Origin: an uncultured Candidatus Saccharibacteria bacterium
Lineage (GTDB): Bacteria; Patescibacteriota; Saccharimonadia; Saccharimonadales; HK-STAS-PATE-42
Direction of reading: 5' to 3'
Length of the DNA: 64,000 nucleotides
NCBI GenBank assembly: GCA_937871805.1
Contig: CALMQB010000002.1
Location: 124,001 to 188,000, forward strand
The translations under genes were made by a program, and so were the position numbers. Positions 36,498 to 44,696 of the stretch are shown piece after piece. Position 1 is the stretch's first letter. The number at the start of each line of letters is the position of its first letter. The notes beneath the pieces were generated by a model. That model searched no databases. It was not told where the DNA came from and saw only the letters and a list, made by a program, of their open reading frames with translations.

Positions 36498-39341
36498 CTA
36501 GACTATTCGCCACTCGATTTCGAATAGTTTTTCGGTCTCTAGTTGGCCTTCAGTTGCCTGCTTGGCTAAAGTTATTTTCTCGGTAATCTCATCATCCATG
36601 TTATCTTCCATGTCGTACTTTTCACGGTTTAGATTGCGTGCCTTTTTTCGTAGGACCTGGACTTCACTGGCAATTTTTAAGCGTTCAGAGGCATCGCTGG
36701 TTTGACGCTCGAGTTTTTGTTTTTCACGGACTCTGGATTCTAGCTTATCGACTTTCATTTCGTATTCAACAATACGATCCTTATACTGACGCTCTAATAA
36801 GTCCTTTTTATCAAGATAGGTATCGGTATTTCTACTTTTAACTTCTTGGTGCTTCTGCTCGATTTGTTTGTTGAAAAAATCGTCGAGTGTATCTGATATG
36901 ATAATCTGCTGCTTCTGAACACTGTTTGCAGCTAGCTCTAGTATATTATGACAAGCTTCGGTATCGAGCTCTTGTCCACTGTCTGTCTGGCCAACCGCTA
37001 CGATATAGCTTTCACTCATATCAGTCGTTCCAGTTTGCATTGGGAATGTAACCTTTTCGACCCTCATCGTACCATTCTTGCCTCGTAGTTTTTTGACATC
37101 GCTCGTGACACGGCTAGACTCGGCTAGACTAAAGGTTATTTTAGCAGGCGGAGTCTCAGTGTTTTTAGCGTTCGATCTAACGTATTCGGCTAAATCACCT
37201 GAATATTTAAATTGCCGAGCATGCGGGATGCGCTCGGTTTTATAGAAATATAAGCCATCTTCAGCTCCGTTTGGTGCTGAGTGCAGATTAAAGACGTGTT
37301 CGTCCTGAAAATCGGCTTTGTCCTTAAGTTCATAGCGAGTGATACTCATAAACATGCGCTCAAAGCTTGTAAAAGCTTCTTCGGCGCGCTCACTATAAGC
37401 TTGGAACCGATCTTGAACATGAGGATCTAGGCCATCAAAAATTCTCGCCCTAGCCGCATGCTGTTCATTTGTGATTTCATCTTTAAATTGTTCTTGGACC
37501 TCTGCAAATCGACGATTTATTTCGGTATCTGTACGGCAACTATTGAGGATATCGCTAATTGTTCGTTCAAAGTCGATACCATTTTCAATTGCTCCGAGCA
37601 CGTCACTACTGGCGCCAAAAGTACTTTTAAATAAGTTAAACTTATCTGCAAGTAACTCTAGGATTCTCTGTTCAGCAACATTGCCTTGGTTGCTAAAATT
37701 CACGACAACAACGTCATGCTTTTGACCCATGCGATGCACGCGCCCAATCCTTTGCTCAACGCGCTGTGGGTTCCAGGGGAGATCGTAATTTATGAGCATC
37801 GAACAAAACTGGAGGTTTATACCTTCGCTAGCAGCTTCAGTTGCAATCATAATTTGCATATCATCGTCTTTAAACCTATCAATCAAGGCTTTTCTGCGAT
37901 CTGCTGACTCTATGCCCGTAACAAGGTCTGTATCTTTGTTCTTGTTAAGCCAGTCTCGGTAAATCTTAGTCGATTCAGGCGAGTTATTCTGACCATTAAA
38001 TAGCAAATACTTACCGACAAAACCTTGCGCCTCAAGAACCCTGGCAAGATACTGCTGAGTAATAGTAGATTCGGTAAATATAATTGCTTTTTTGGCGGCC
38101 TTGGCCTCGAGAGTGTTAAAGCCAAGACTAATAGCCTCTAAAAGGTGTTCAGCCTTTACATTGCTCGTAATTGATTCGGCCAGCTGGGCATAGCCTTTAA
38201 GTTCGTCTACTTCAGCTCTAAACTCGGCTCGCTCTTTGGCTGATTCTATTGAGTAGTCATCATAGCTTTGATGGTCTTCAAAAGCCTCAACTTCTTCGTC
38301 AGTAAGGTCATCAAATTCCACCAAACCACCCTTATTGTCACGGACCTTGCCATGCGAGTACTCGTCTTCCATGCGCTGGACTATTTTTTTCAGTGTACTC
38401 GCAACTGCAAAAGTAGAGGAGCCTAATCTTTTTCGAAGGATTAAGGCAGACAGGTGACGCTGTGAGGCAGCGAATGCATAGAGCTTGTCACGGTGAAGGT
38501 AGCTGTCAACTAGCTCATAAAGCTTCTGCTCATCACCCGACGACTTAAAGGTGACGGTACGGGCTATCCGATCAGTGTATTTAATATATTTTTTTGCCTC
38601 TGAACGGAGTGTTCTTTTGGCAATTTTACTCATTCGAGTGCGTAAATCATCAAGTGCGTAAGGATGATCAGATTTAACATAACGTTGCTTAAAGACTTCT
38701 AGCGTGTGAAAATAATTTGGATCCACCACCTCTACGAGTCCATACAGCTCTTCAAGTCGATTTTGAAGTGGTGTCGCTGTAAGCAAAAGTGACTTTGGTG
38801 CACCTCGAGCAATTTGTGCGATTGCACTGGCTATTCCCTTTTTATTTGAATAGTAATTACGGAGCTTATGGGCTTCATCGAGTACTAGCAAGTCCCAGCC
38901 GGTAGAAAGTTTTGGAATGTTACGATTGGCAAACTCGTATGAACAAATGAATATTCCATTCCTATCAAGTACACCTTTATTCTTTACAGTTTTTGAATCA
39001 ACGAGCGTTGAAGGAAGATTGAACTTTTCTTGTAGCTCCTGCTGCCACTGCTGACGAAGGCTTGATGGTGAGATGATTAAAACCCTGCGTTTACGTTCAG
39101 CCCAATATTGCATGATAACGATTCCAGCTTCTATAGTTTTTCCCAGTCCAACTTCGTCGGCCATGATTATGCCGCGTGCGTTAGGTGAGTTTAAGGCAAA
39201 CAGCGCAGCGTCAATTTGATGGGGCGTGGGCATAATCTGAGCATCGAACATTAACCCAGAGAGCTTGGCGACATCATCATTAGCATAGACTCGCTCTAGT
39301 TCGTGAACTATATACTTAGACTGGTAGGGTGTGTTGATCAT
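36498..39341 (-). CDS. SNF2-family helicase-like protein
   Basis: A 947-residue SF2 ATPase of the SNF2/RapA type: MADEVGLGKTIEAGIVI (Walker A), DLLVLDEAHKLRN (motif II), LLLTATPLQN (motif III), ATEAASEGINLQF (motif V) and QRIGRVHRMGQ (motif VI). The last 200 residues are coiled coil. Similar helicases occur in DISARM, BREX and type III restriction neighbourhoods, so it most likely takes part in the island's defence. It begins 18 bp after radC and lies 129 bp upstream of mod. Confidence 0.88.
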   Translation of the reverse strand: MINTPYQSKYIVHELERVYANDDVAKLSGLMFDAQIMPTPHQIDAALFALNSPNARGIIMADEVGLGKTIEAGIVIMQYWAERKRRVLIISPSSLRQQWQQELQEKFNLPSTLVDSKTVKNKGVLDRNGIFICSYEFANRNIPKLSTGWDLLVLDEAHKLRNYYSNKKGIASAIAQIARGAPKSLLLTATPLQNRLEELYGLVEVVDPNYFHTLEVFKQRYVKSDHPYALDDLRTRMSKIAKRTLRSEAKKYIKYTDRIARTVTFKSSGDEQKLYELVDSYLHRDKLYAFAASQRHLSALILRKRLGSSTFAVASTLKKIVQRMEDEYSHGKVRDNKGGLVEFDDLTDEEVEAFEDHQSYDDYSIESAKERAEFRAEVDELKGYAQLAESITSNVKAEHLLEAISLGFNTLEAKAAKKAIIFTESTITQQYLARVLEAQGFVGKYLLFNGQNNSPESTKIYRDWLNKNKDTDLVTGIESADRRKALIDRFKDDDMQIMIATEAASEGINLQFCSMLINYDLPWNPQRVEQRIGRVHRMGQKHDVVVVNFSNQGNVAEQRILELLADKFNLFKSTFGASSDVLGAIENGIDFERTISDILNSCRTDTEINRRFAEVQEQFKDEITNEQHAARARIFDGLDPHVQDRFQAYSERAEEAFTSFERMFMSITRYELKDKADFQDEHVFNLHSAPNGAEDGLYFYKTERIPHARQFKYSGDLAEYVRSNAKNTETPPAKITFSLAESSRVTSDVKKLRGKNGTMRVEKVTFPMQTGTTDMSESYIVAVGQTDSGQELDTEACHNILELAANSVQKQQIIISDTLDDFFNKQIEQKHQEVKSRNTDTYLDKKDLLERQYKDRIVEYEMKVDKLESRVREKQKLERQTSDASERLKIASEVQVLRKKARNLNREKYDMEDNMDDEITEKITLAKQATEGQLETEKLFEIEWRIV

Positions 39342-39359
39342 ATCTATTCATAGTATAAC

Positions 39360-40010
39360 TTATGGTAGATTGATCCGCTGGTATGAACTCCCCGTAACTA
39401 TGAGGTGATCGATTAAATTTATGCCCAAAAGACTGCCCGCCTCGTTCAATCTGCGTGTTACGGCACGATCTGCATCGCTTGCTTCGAGATTCCCGCTGGG
39501 GTGGTTGTGGGCGACGATAATACTGGCGGCGCGGTCGGTGATAGCGTCGGCGAAAACTTCACGCGGGTGGACTAAGCTGCTGGTGAGTGTACCGATGGTG
39601 ATGATGCGCCTGGTGATGAGGCGGTTGGCACCATCGAGAGTTAGGCAGACGAAGTATTCTTGTTTTTTATCACGTATATCACTCAGTTGTTCGACGGCTT
39701 TTTCTGGGCTGTCGATAATCGGTTGGTCGGTTTTTAGCAGATAGCGTTTAGAAAGTTCTAATGCAGCTAGAATTTCAGTGATTTTTGCCAATCCTAGGCC
39801 AGTTATTTTGGCGAGTTCATCATATGAGACTTCTGCCCCACTGGCTTTGATTAATTTAAGAGTCTCGCGAGCAATTTTATAAACATCAGCTTGTTTATTG
39901 CCACTACCGATTAGTGCCTGGAGGAGTTCGAAGTCTGAGAGAGCGGACGCTCCTTTAATTTGGAGCTTTTCACGAGGGCGATCAGATCTAAGCTTATCCG
40001 ACATTTTCAT
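39360..40010 (-). CDS. radC: RadC family protein (JAMM domain)
   Basis: A 216-residue protein with the N-terminal helix-hairpin-helix of RadC (ALIGSGNKQADVYKIARETL, ITGLGLAKITEILAALELSK) and the C-terminal JAMM/MPN metal motif VAHNHPSGNLEASDAD. RadC proteins are widespread in mobile and defence regions; the biochemical role is unsettled. The second methionine (MSDKLRSDRPREK) is a likely start. It marks the right edge of defence island 2. Confidence 0.92.
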   Translation of the reverse strand: MKMSDKLRSDRPREKLQIKGASALSDFELLQALIGSGNKQADVYKIARETLKLIKASGAEVSYDELAKITGLGLAKITEILAALELSKRYLLKTDQPIIDSPEKAVEQLSDIRDKKQEYFVCLTLDGANRLITRRIITIGTLTSSLVHPREVFADAITDRAASIIVAHNHPSGNLEASDADRAVTRRLNEAGSLLGINLIDHLIVTGSSYQRINLP

Positions 40011-40034
40011 GATTTTATTTTAGCATGTTAGGTA

Positions 40035-40040
40035 TATACT
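40035..40040 (+). promoter_or_regulatory. -10 box of the VIT gene
   Basis: TATACT followed by the 7 bases TAAGTTT and then ATG. It gives a leaderless start; the sequence between box and ATG is a near copy of the 10-mer word. Confidence 0.55.
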
Positions 40041-40047
40041 TAAGTTT

Positions 40048-40536
40048 ATGAAGACTCCACAAAAAGAATATCTACAGAGTGCAATGTTTGGCTTTAATGA
40101 TGCACTAGTTTCGACGACTGGTGTAATTGTAGGAATTAGCACTGGAACTGGTGATAAACAGATTGTGATTCTCGCTGGGATTGTAACGATTCTAGTGGAG
40201 GCCCTTTCGATGGGTTCTGGGCAGTATTTAAGTTCAAAATCTGCCCACCAGTTGGATAGGACCGCTGCATTTAAAGTGCCCTTAATGAGTGGGCTTATTA
40301 TGTTCTGTGCGTATTTCTTAGCAGGCTTAGTCCCGCTCTTAACGATTATCGTTACTCCGATTAGCTATGCCAGAAATGCGGCGATTGTAGCTGCACTTTT
40401 TTTCTTACTTATACTTGGATATGCCAAGGGCAAGATTGTAAAAGTTTCACCACTCAGGAGCGCGCTTGAGGTTTTTGTTATCGGTGGAATAACCACAGCA
40501 ATCGGAATTGCAGCGGGAAGAATCTTTGCAATTTAA
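40048..40536 (+). CDS. VIT1/CCC1 family metal transporter
   Basis: A 162-residue membrane protein with about five helices. The first helix has the family signature FGFNDALVSTTGVIVGIS, and the EALSMGSGQYLSSKS block follows. Plant and yeast members carry Fe2+/Mn2+; here the cytosolic metal-binding insertion is absent, as in short bacterial forms. It stands alone between radC (divergent) and a terminator. Confidence 0.88.
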   Translation: MKTPQKEYLQSAMFGFNDALVSTTGVIVGISTGTGDKQIVILAGIVTILVEALSMGSGQYLSSKSAHQLDRTAAFKVPLMSGLIMFCAYFLAGLVPLLTIIVTPISYARNAAIVAALFFLLILGYAKGKIVKVSPLRSALEVFVIGGITTAIGIAAGRIFAI

Positions 40537-40539
40537 ATT

Positions 40540-40560
40540 CTAGACTTAAGTCTAGTTTTT
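40540..40560 (+). terminator. intrinsic terminator after the VIT gene
   Basis: A perfect 16-bp palindrome CTAGACTTAAGTCTAG followed by TTTTT, starting 4 bp after the stop. Confidence 0.8.
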
Positions 40561-40623
40561 GCAAAAATTCTTTCGTTTCAGTTTTCAGAAGTTTAGACGC
40601 TGGTATAAGTTTAATTCAGACCG

Positions 40624-41148
40624 TTAAGATAAGCTGCGCTGGAATAGTGCAACCTTATAAATCGGATCGCGTAGGTCGCGAGCTGAGCTTTTACGAGGAA
40701 TATCAAGTCGACGCTGCTCTTTAAACCCCTCTTTTTTATAATAATCACAAAGTGGTTGATTGGAGTAGCCACAGTCGAGCCGAACCGCCCTCCTCCCTTC
40801 TTTTTCGGCCTTATGGACCACCCATTCGATCACCCTTGAGCCAACACCTTGCCCCCTAACTTCATCACTTGTGGCTAATCCATGGATGTAGAGCGCTTCA
40901 TCACTGCCGCTATCGCCCCATACACGCTTATCGCTTTCCGTTATTGTAACCGTGCCCACTATGTTGCCGTCGAGAAGTACTGTGTAGAGGTTGCCGTTTT
41001 GATATTTCTTCTCAATCTCTTCTGTGGCATAGGGTTGAGTCCCCCACAAGAAGTCCCCGTATTTAGATTTGTGGAGTGTTGCCTCAGAAAGAACTTTGGC
41101 TAAGGCTGAAAAATCTTTCTTTACCGCTTTCCTAACCTCGATATTCAT
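40624..41148 (-). CDS. GNAT family N-acetyltransferase
   Basis: About 174 residues from MNIEVRKAVKKDFSAL (the frame extends further upstream, but the family fold begins here). The acetyl-CoA loop is VRGQGVGSRVIEW and the C-terminal block is CDYYKKEGFKEQRRL. Substrate unknown. Confidence 0.85.
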   Translation of the reverse strand: MNIEVRKAVKKDFSALAKVLSEATLHKSKYGDFLWGTQPYATEEIEKKYQNGNLYTVLLDGNIVGTVTITESDKRVWGDSGSDEALYIHGLATSDEVRGQGVGSRVIEWVVHKAEKEGRRAVRLDCGYSNQPLCDYYKKEGFKEQRRLDIPRKSSARDLRDPIYKVALFQRSLS

Positions 41149-41164
41149 TGGAGTGATTATAACA

Positions 41165-41192
41165 AAAAGAGCCATTCAAAATGATGGCTCTC
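41165..41192 (-). terminator. intrinsic terminator, minus strand
   Basis: AGAGCCAT and ATGGCTCT form an 8-bp stem with an 8-base loop, followed on the minus strand by TTTTTG. It separates the nucleotidyltransferase gene from the GNAT gene, which would then need its own promoter. Confidence 0.7.
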
Positions 41193-41336
41193 TTAGGAAA
41201 TGCGAATTGGCTCGCAGTAGTGGACGCATTGCGAACGAGTGCCTTAGACTTCGAGAACTATCAATTTGAAAGTCTGCTGGGCGCTATTGGTGTTGATGTA
41301 TCTGAACTTTCTATGTCTAATGCACTAGATGTCTAA
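41181..41336 (+). CDS. possible small ORF or remnant
   Basis: A 51-residue frame (MMALLGNANWLAVVDALRTS at its start) with protein-like composition lies in the gap between two minus-strand genes. Its ATG is inside a terminator hairpin and there is no ribosome binding site. It may be a gene fragment; function cannot be judged. Confidence 0.25.
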   Translation: MMALLGNANWLAVVDALRTSALDFENYQFESLLGAIGVDVSELSMSNALDV

Positions 41337-42064
41337 TCTTGGGCTGTACCTGGGAACTTATCTGCAAGCTCTGTAAATATCGCACGAATTCTTGACATAA
41401 TTTCTTGAGCTTCACTAGATTCTTTAACTTGAGGTAACTTGACCAAAAGAGAATAAAGTTCAGGTTCGTGCTTTTTTAGCATTTCTGAACCTTCACTAAT
41501 ACTATGATTCCATTGATTGGTAAAATACCAATAATCTTGCCTAGATACTCTGTCTAAGAAGTTAGAAATGTAGACTGCCCTTCTGAGCGGGTCGGGGCAG
41601 GAGCCTACTCTGACCGTGAATCTATCAAATATAACTTCAAGTAAGAATTCTTTTCGTGCATCTTTTGTTGGTCTTTCAGACAAGTACCTATCTTTAGAAG
41701 CCTTAATTACTTTATCTGAAAAGTCTTTATAGGTTTCGTCCTTTGCCCATAGGACCTTAAATTTCATAGCAGCAGAAAAATGTTCTTCGGTATAGTCGGT
41801 AGGATTCTCTTCTGGTAAATATGGTATGCGGCTGATATCTAAAAAGTTGCCGTCCAGTAGATGGCTAAGTGGTCCAGTCGCCTCCTGAGCAATATCGGAT
41901 AGCACATATAAATCCCAGTCGCTACCCTCATAGCTATTACCATTTACCCTTGAACCGTGAAGAAGAACTGCTAATGGCCCAACTGCAACCTCACGACATC
42001 TTTCGATAGTAGCTTCAAGGATTTTAGTTTCCGTTTCTGTATTGTCGGTACGTAAATATTCCAT
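41333..42064 (-). CDS. nucleotidyltransferase domain protein
   Basis: About 243 residues from MEYLRTDNTETET; this ATG is chosen because TATTCT lies 8 bases upstream. The N-terminal domain has the minimal nucleotidyltransferase signature LLHGSRVNGNSYEGSDWDLY (GS...D-x-D). The C-terminal half is helical. Similar proteins modify small molecules or act in toxin-antitoxin pairs; no partner is visible here. Confidence 0.8.
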   Translation of the reverse strand: MEYLRTDNTETETKILEATIERCREVAVGPLAVLLHGSRVNGNSYEGSDWDLYVLSDIAQEATGPLSHLLDGNFLDISRIPYLPEENPTDYTEEHFSAAMKFKVLWAKDETYKDFSDKVIKASKDRYLSERPTKDARKEFLLEVIFDRFTVRVGSCPDPLRRAVYISNFLDRVSRQDYWYFTNQWNHSISEGSEMLKKHEPELYSLLVKLPQVKESSEAQEIMSRIRAIFTELADKFPGTAQD

Positions 42065-42105
42065 ATACAATAAGAATACCATAAACATGACATTAAATCA
42101 ATACG

Positions 42106-42180
42106 TGGCTCCGGGGGCGAGGGTCGAACTCGCGACCAATTGATTAACAGTCAACTGCTCTACCACTGAGCTACCCCGGA
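42106..42180 (-). tRNA. tRNA-Asn (anticodon GTT)
   Basis: Minus-strand cloverleaf with acceptor TCCGGGG/CCCCGGA, D-arm GCTCAGTGGTAGAGC, anticodon loop CTGTTAA (GTT) and T-arm GCGAG-TTCGACC-CTCGC; the 3' GCCA is encoded. Confidence 0.95.
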
Positions 42181-42269
42181 TCGCTTAACTCATTTTAACA
42201 TTTTGGATGGTAATCTAACAATATTAAGTTTAAAATGGAGTTTGTATTCACGATTTTTGTTAAACTTAA

Positions 42270-42896
42270 GTGATTATGGATTTATCAGCAGACCAAATTA
42301 TTATTGTAATTGCAGTTTTAGCGCTTTCGATTAGCGTGCACGAAAGCATGCATAGCTTTGTTGCCTACGCGCTTGGAGACCGCACTTCGCACGACCTGGG
42401 TAGATTCAGCCTCAACCCTCTGAACCACATTGATCCTCTAACAACGATTGCTCTGCCACTCTTACTGATAACCCTTGGAGCTCCACCGTTTGCGGCGGCG
42501 AAGCCCGTTCCAATTGATACGACAAGGCTTAAGTGGGACGAATGGGGCATGGCGCTAGTTTCAGCTGCGGGTCCGCTTTCTAACTTAGCTTTAGCAGTTT
42601 TGGCAAGCTTCCTGCTCAGGCTGGCAGGATCAGGGGCTTCTGAAGTGCTGCAAAGTGGTTTGCTCTATGCGGTAAGTATTAATGTCGGGCTTGGAATCTT
42701 TAACTTAATCCCATTCCCCCCTTTAGATGGATCTAGATTGCTTTATGCGATTGCACCAGACGGATTGAGGGGCTTAATGCTTAAGATTGAGCAAATGGGC
42801 TTTGCGGCGATCATCTTTTTCATGTTTGTCATATTTCCTTTTTTAAGTGGTACTCTACTGAGTGTCAATAAGTTCTTTTTGAACTTATTTTTGTAG
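42270..42896 (+). CDS. site-2 protease family (M50) membrane protease
   Basis: A 208-residue membrane metalloprotease. The zinc motif HESMH (HExxH) is in the first helix (residues about 24-28), and the third-ligand motif is NLIPFPPLDGSRLLY. About five hydrophobic segments are seen. Such short M50 proteases lack the PDZ domain and cleave membrane substrates; the substrate here is unknown. A TTAAACTTAA copy ends just before the start, another lies 37 bp upstream. Confidence 0.88.
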   Translation: MIMDLSADQIIIVIAVLALSISVHESMHSFVAYALGDRTSHDLGRFSLNPLNHIDPLTTIALPLLLITLGAPPFAAAKPVPIDTTRLKWDEWGMALVSAAGPLSNLALAVLASFLLRLAGSGASEVLQSGLLYAVSINVGLGIFNLIPFPPLDGSRLLYAIAPDGLRGLMLKIEQMGFAAIIFFMFVIFPFLSGTLLSVNKFFLNLFL

Positions 42897-42930
42897 ATAT
42901 ATTATTCATCTAGAGAATTGCTTGGAAGCA

Positions 42931-42965
42931 AAAAACCATCCCTAAACTTAAGGATGGTTTTTATA
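42931..42965. terminator. bidirectional terminator with the 10-mer in its loop
   Basis: AAACCATCC and GGATGGTTT form a 9-bp stem between the convergent M50 and mscL genes, with runs of A and T on each side, so it works in both directions. The loop is CTAAACTTAA, one base from the genome-wide word. Confidence 0.85.
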
Positions 42966-42982
42966 TTTTAGATTATTTAAAC

Positions 42983-43360
42983 TTACTGCTTAGAACTTTT
43001 TAGAGGGTTCTTCTTGGATAGATTTTTTGAAGATCCATTTTTGTTGAGTTGTCTTTCGCGGTTTTCTTTAACAGCAGCGTTAAATATTCTTGCCATGATT
43101 ATAACAATAAACGCCATTGCAGCTAGGTTAATGGTGGCGTTAATGAAAAGGCCGACTCCGAACCTGATTCCACCTACATCTAATATATTATTCTGGAGAC
43201 CCCTAGTCCCATCCATAATCTTATCTAAAACTGGAGCGATAAAAGCTGAGATGAAGCTTTCTGCAAAATCTTTAATTGCAAGTCCGATTACAATTCCAGT
43301 TGCAATAACTAAAACTGATTGTTGTTCGATGTATTTTTTTGGATTTTTTAGATTTTGCAT
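42983..43360 (-). CDS. mscL: large-conductance mechanosensitive channel
   Basis: A 125-residue channel subunit with two transmembrane helices: VLVIATGIVIGLAIKDFAES (first helix) and NATINLAAMAFIVIIMARI (second), preceded by the amphipathic N-terminal helix. MscL releases solutes on hypo-osmotic shock. The TGFAKSFV-type region is divergent but the layout is right. Confidence 0.88.
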   Translation of the reverse strand: MQNLKNPKKYIEQQSVLVIATGIVIGLAIKDFAESFISAFIAPVLDKIMDGTRGLQNNILDVGGIRFGVGLFINATINLAAMAFIVIIMARIFNAAVKENRERQLNKNGSSKNLSKKNPLKSSKQ

Positions 43361-43482
43361 AAAAATTCTTTCCCCTATTGATTAAGTTATATTAACTACA
43401 ATAATAAGCTTATGCTTAGAAATAATCAAGAAGTTCTTACTTTATGACTGTGGAAGAAGTTGGAATGCTCTTTCTTTAAGCT

Positions 43483-44031
43483 CTAACTGAGCTTGCTAAC
43501 CTGTAGGGCATCGATTTCAACTGGAGTCTCTCGACCAAACATGTTAACCATGACCTTAAGCTTGCCCTTTTGACTGTCAATTTCAGATATTGCCCCGTCG
43601 AAACCCTTGAATGGTCCATCGTTAATATTGATGACGTCGCCAACTTTATGTTCAACTTTATGTTGAGTAATATCGGCCTCCATGCGCTTAGTAATTCGCT
43701 CGACTTCTTCAATTGGAACCGGCTGAGGATCTTGGCCACTTACTGCAGAGGCAAACCCTGTTACACCCGGAGTGTTACGAACCGCGAACCAGGTTTCTTC
43801 AAGCATGACCATTTGGATAAACACATAGCCTGGGAAGATACGCTTATTTACAACTCTTTTTTTACCATTTTTAACTTCGACCTGCTTTTCTTTAGGAACT
43901 AAAGTCCCAAAAATTTTATCTGCCAAATCTAGGCTATCAGCACGTTGCTTAATTTGCTCAGCAACTTTCTCTTCGTGTCCAACGTGAACGTTAATAATGT
44001 ACCAATTTTTTACCGGTTGTAGAATGCTCAT
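43483..44031 (-). CDS. nusG: transcription termination/antitermination protein NusG
   Basis: A 182-residue RNA polymerase cofactor: NGN domain (KNWYIINVHVGHEEKVAEQI, IFPGYVFIQM, NTPGVTGF) and C-terminal KOW domain (VGDVININDGPFKGFDGAI). It follows secE by 52 bp in the usual secE-nusG order. NusG would also influence pausing at the attenuators in this window; that is inference. Confidence 0.95.
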   Translation of the reverse strand: MSILQPVKNWYIINVHVGHEEKVAEQIKQRADSLDLADKIFGTLVPKEKQVEVKNGKKRVVNKRIFPGYVFIQMVMLEETWFAVRNTPGVTGFASAVSGQDPQPVPIEEVERITKRMEADITQHKVEHKVGDVININDGPFKGFDGAISEIDSQKGKLKVMVNMFGRETPVEIDALQVSKLS

Positions 44032-44083
44032 AATTTTTTAAACTTAATTTACTTTTAAACTTTTACTAATTTATTAACTGGAA

Positions 44084-44506
44084 CTAGTCTTTTAAAAAGA
44101 TTGCCTTAAATAGTTCGCTGAATATACTATCTAGCCCAAAAAGGAACATTGCCATTATAAAGCTAAATAAAGCGACCGTTCCAGTTAACTTCCAAGCTTC
44201 TTTGCGGCTTAACCAGGTCGTTTTTTTCAGCTCTTGATAAGACTCTTTGACGTAGAGGAAGAACCACTTAACTGGCTTAAAGGGGTCAACTCTTTTTCCG
44301 AGAAGTCCTTTCTTGGGAGTTGGTGTTGCAACTTCTACTTCTTTGACCTCAGCGGCCTTTTGAGCAGACTTGTTATAAGCCTTAGCGAGGCGGCTCTCGG
44401 GTTTTAAGTTATCTGCAGGATTTTCCGGCTTCAAATCTTTTGATACCTTTTTAGAGCCTTTCAGATTTTTCTGGCTTTTCTTTTTAGATTTTTTCATAAA
44501 ATGCAT
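44084..44506 (-). CDS. secE: preprotein translocase subunit SecE
   Basis: A 140-residue protein with an extended lysine-rich N-terminus (KKSKKKSQKNLKGSKK) and the conserved C-terminal SecE core YVKESYQELKKTTWLSRKEA followed by one transmembrane helix. The start may be at residue 4 (MKKSKKK). It is the first gene of the secE-nusG operon and has a long leader with a hairpin. Confidence 0.9.
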   Translation of the reverse strand: MHFMKKSKKKSQKNLKGSKKVSKDLKPENPADNLKPESRLAKAYNKSAQKAAEVKEVEVATPTPKKGLLGKRVDPFKPVKWFFLYVKESYQELKKTTWLSRKEAWKLTGTVALFSFIMAMFLFGLDSIFSELFKAIFLKD

Positions 44507-44522
44507 TAAAGTACTCTTAAAA

Positions 44523-44557
44523 TAAAAATAACCTTAAAGTTAAACTTAAGGCTATTT
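44523..44557 (-). terminator. terminator-like hairpin in the secE leader
   Basis: AATAGCCTTAA pairs with TTAAGGTTATT (one G-U) around the loop and a T-rich run follows on the minus strand. The stem contains a full TTAAGTTTAA copy (44540-44549). It lies between the secE promoter and the secE start, so it could attenuate transcription; no leader ORF is seen. Confidence 0.65.
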
Positions 44558-44590
44558 CTATTAGAATATATTTTTGGCTTGTGCTGTCAA

Positions 44591-44619
44591 ATTATACACT
44601 CAGTTTTTTATTAATGCAA
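44591..44619 (-). promoter_or_regulatory. promoter of secE-nusG
   Basis: TTGCAT (44614-44619) and a consensus TATAAT (44591-44596) with a 17-bp spacer. The leader to secE is about 80 nt. Confidence 0.7.
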
Positions 44620-44647
44620 TAGCTAGATTATGTTTAAATCCGAGTGC

Positions 44648-44653
44648 TATAAT
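44648..44653 (+). promoter_or_regulatory. extended -10 promoter
   Basis: TGCTATAAT upstream of the membrane protein gene at 44697, followed by two overlapping copies of TTAAGTTTAA at 44659-44674. Confidence 0.55.
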
Positions 44654-44696
44654 ACTGCTTAAGTTTAAGTTTAAAGTAATGAAAGGTGGGTGTTTT

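Noticed and set aside
41181-41336. A confident small gene in the gap after the nucleotidyltransferase
   Set aside because: Its start lies inside a terminator hairpin and a competing frame exists over the same bases; listed only at low confidence.
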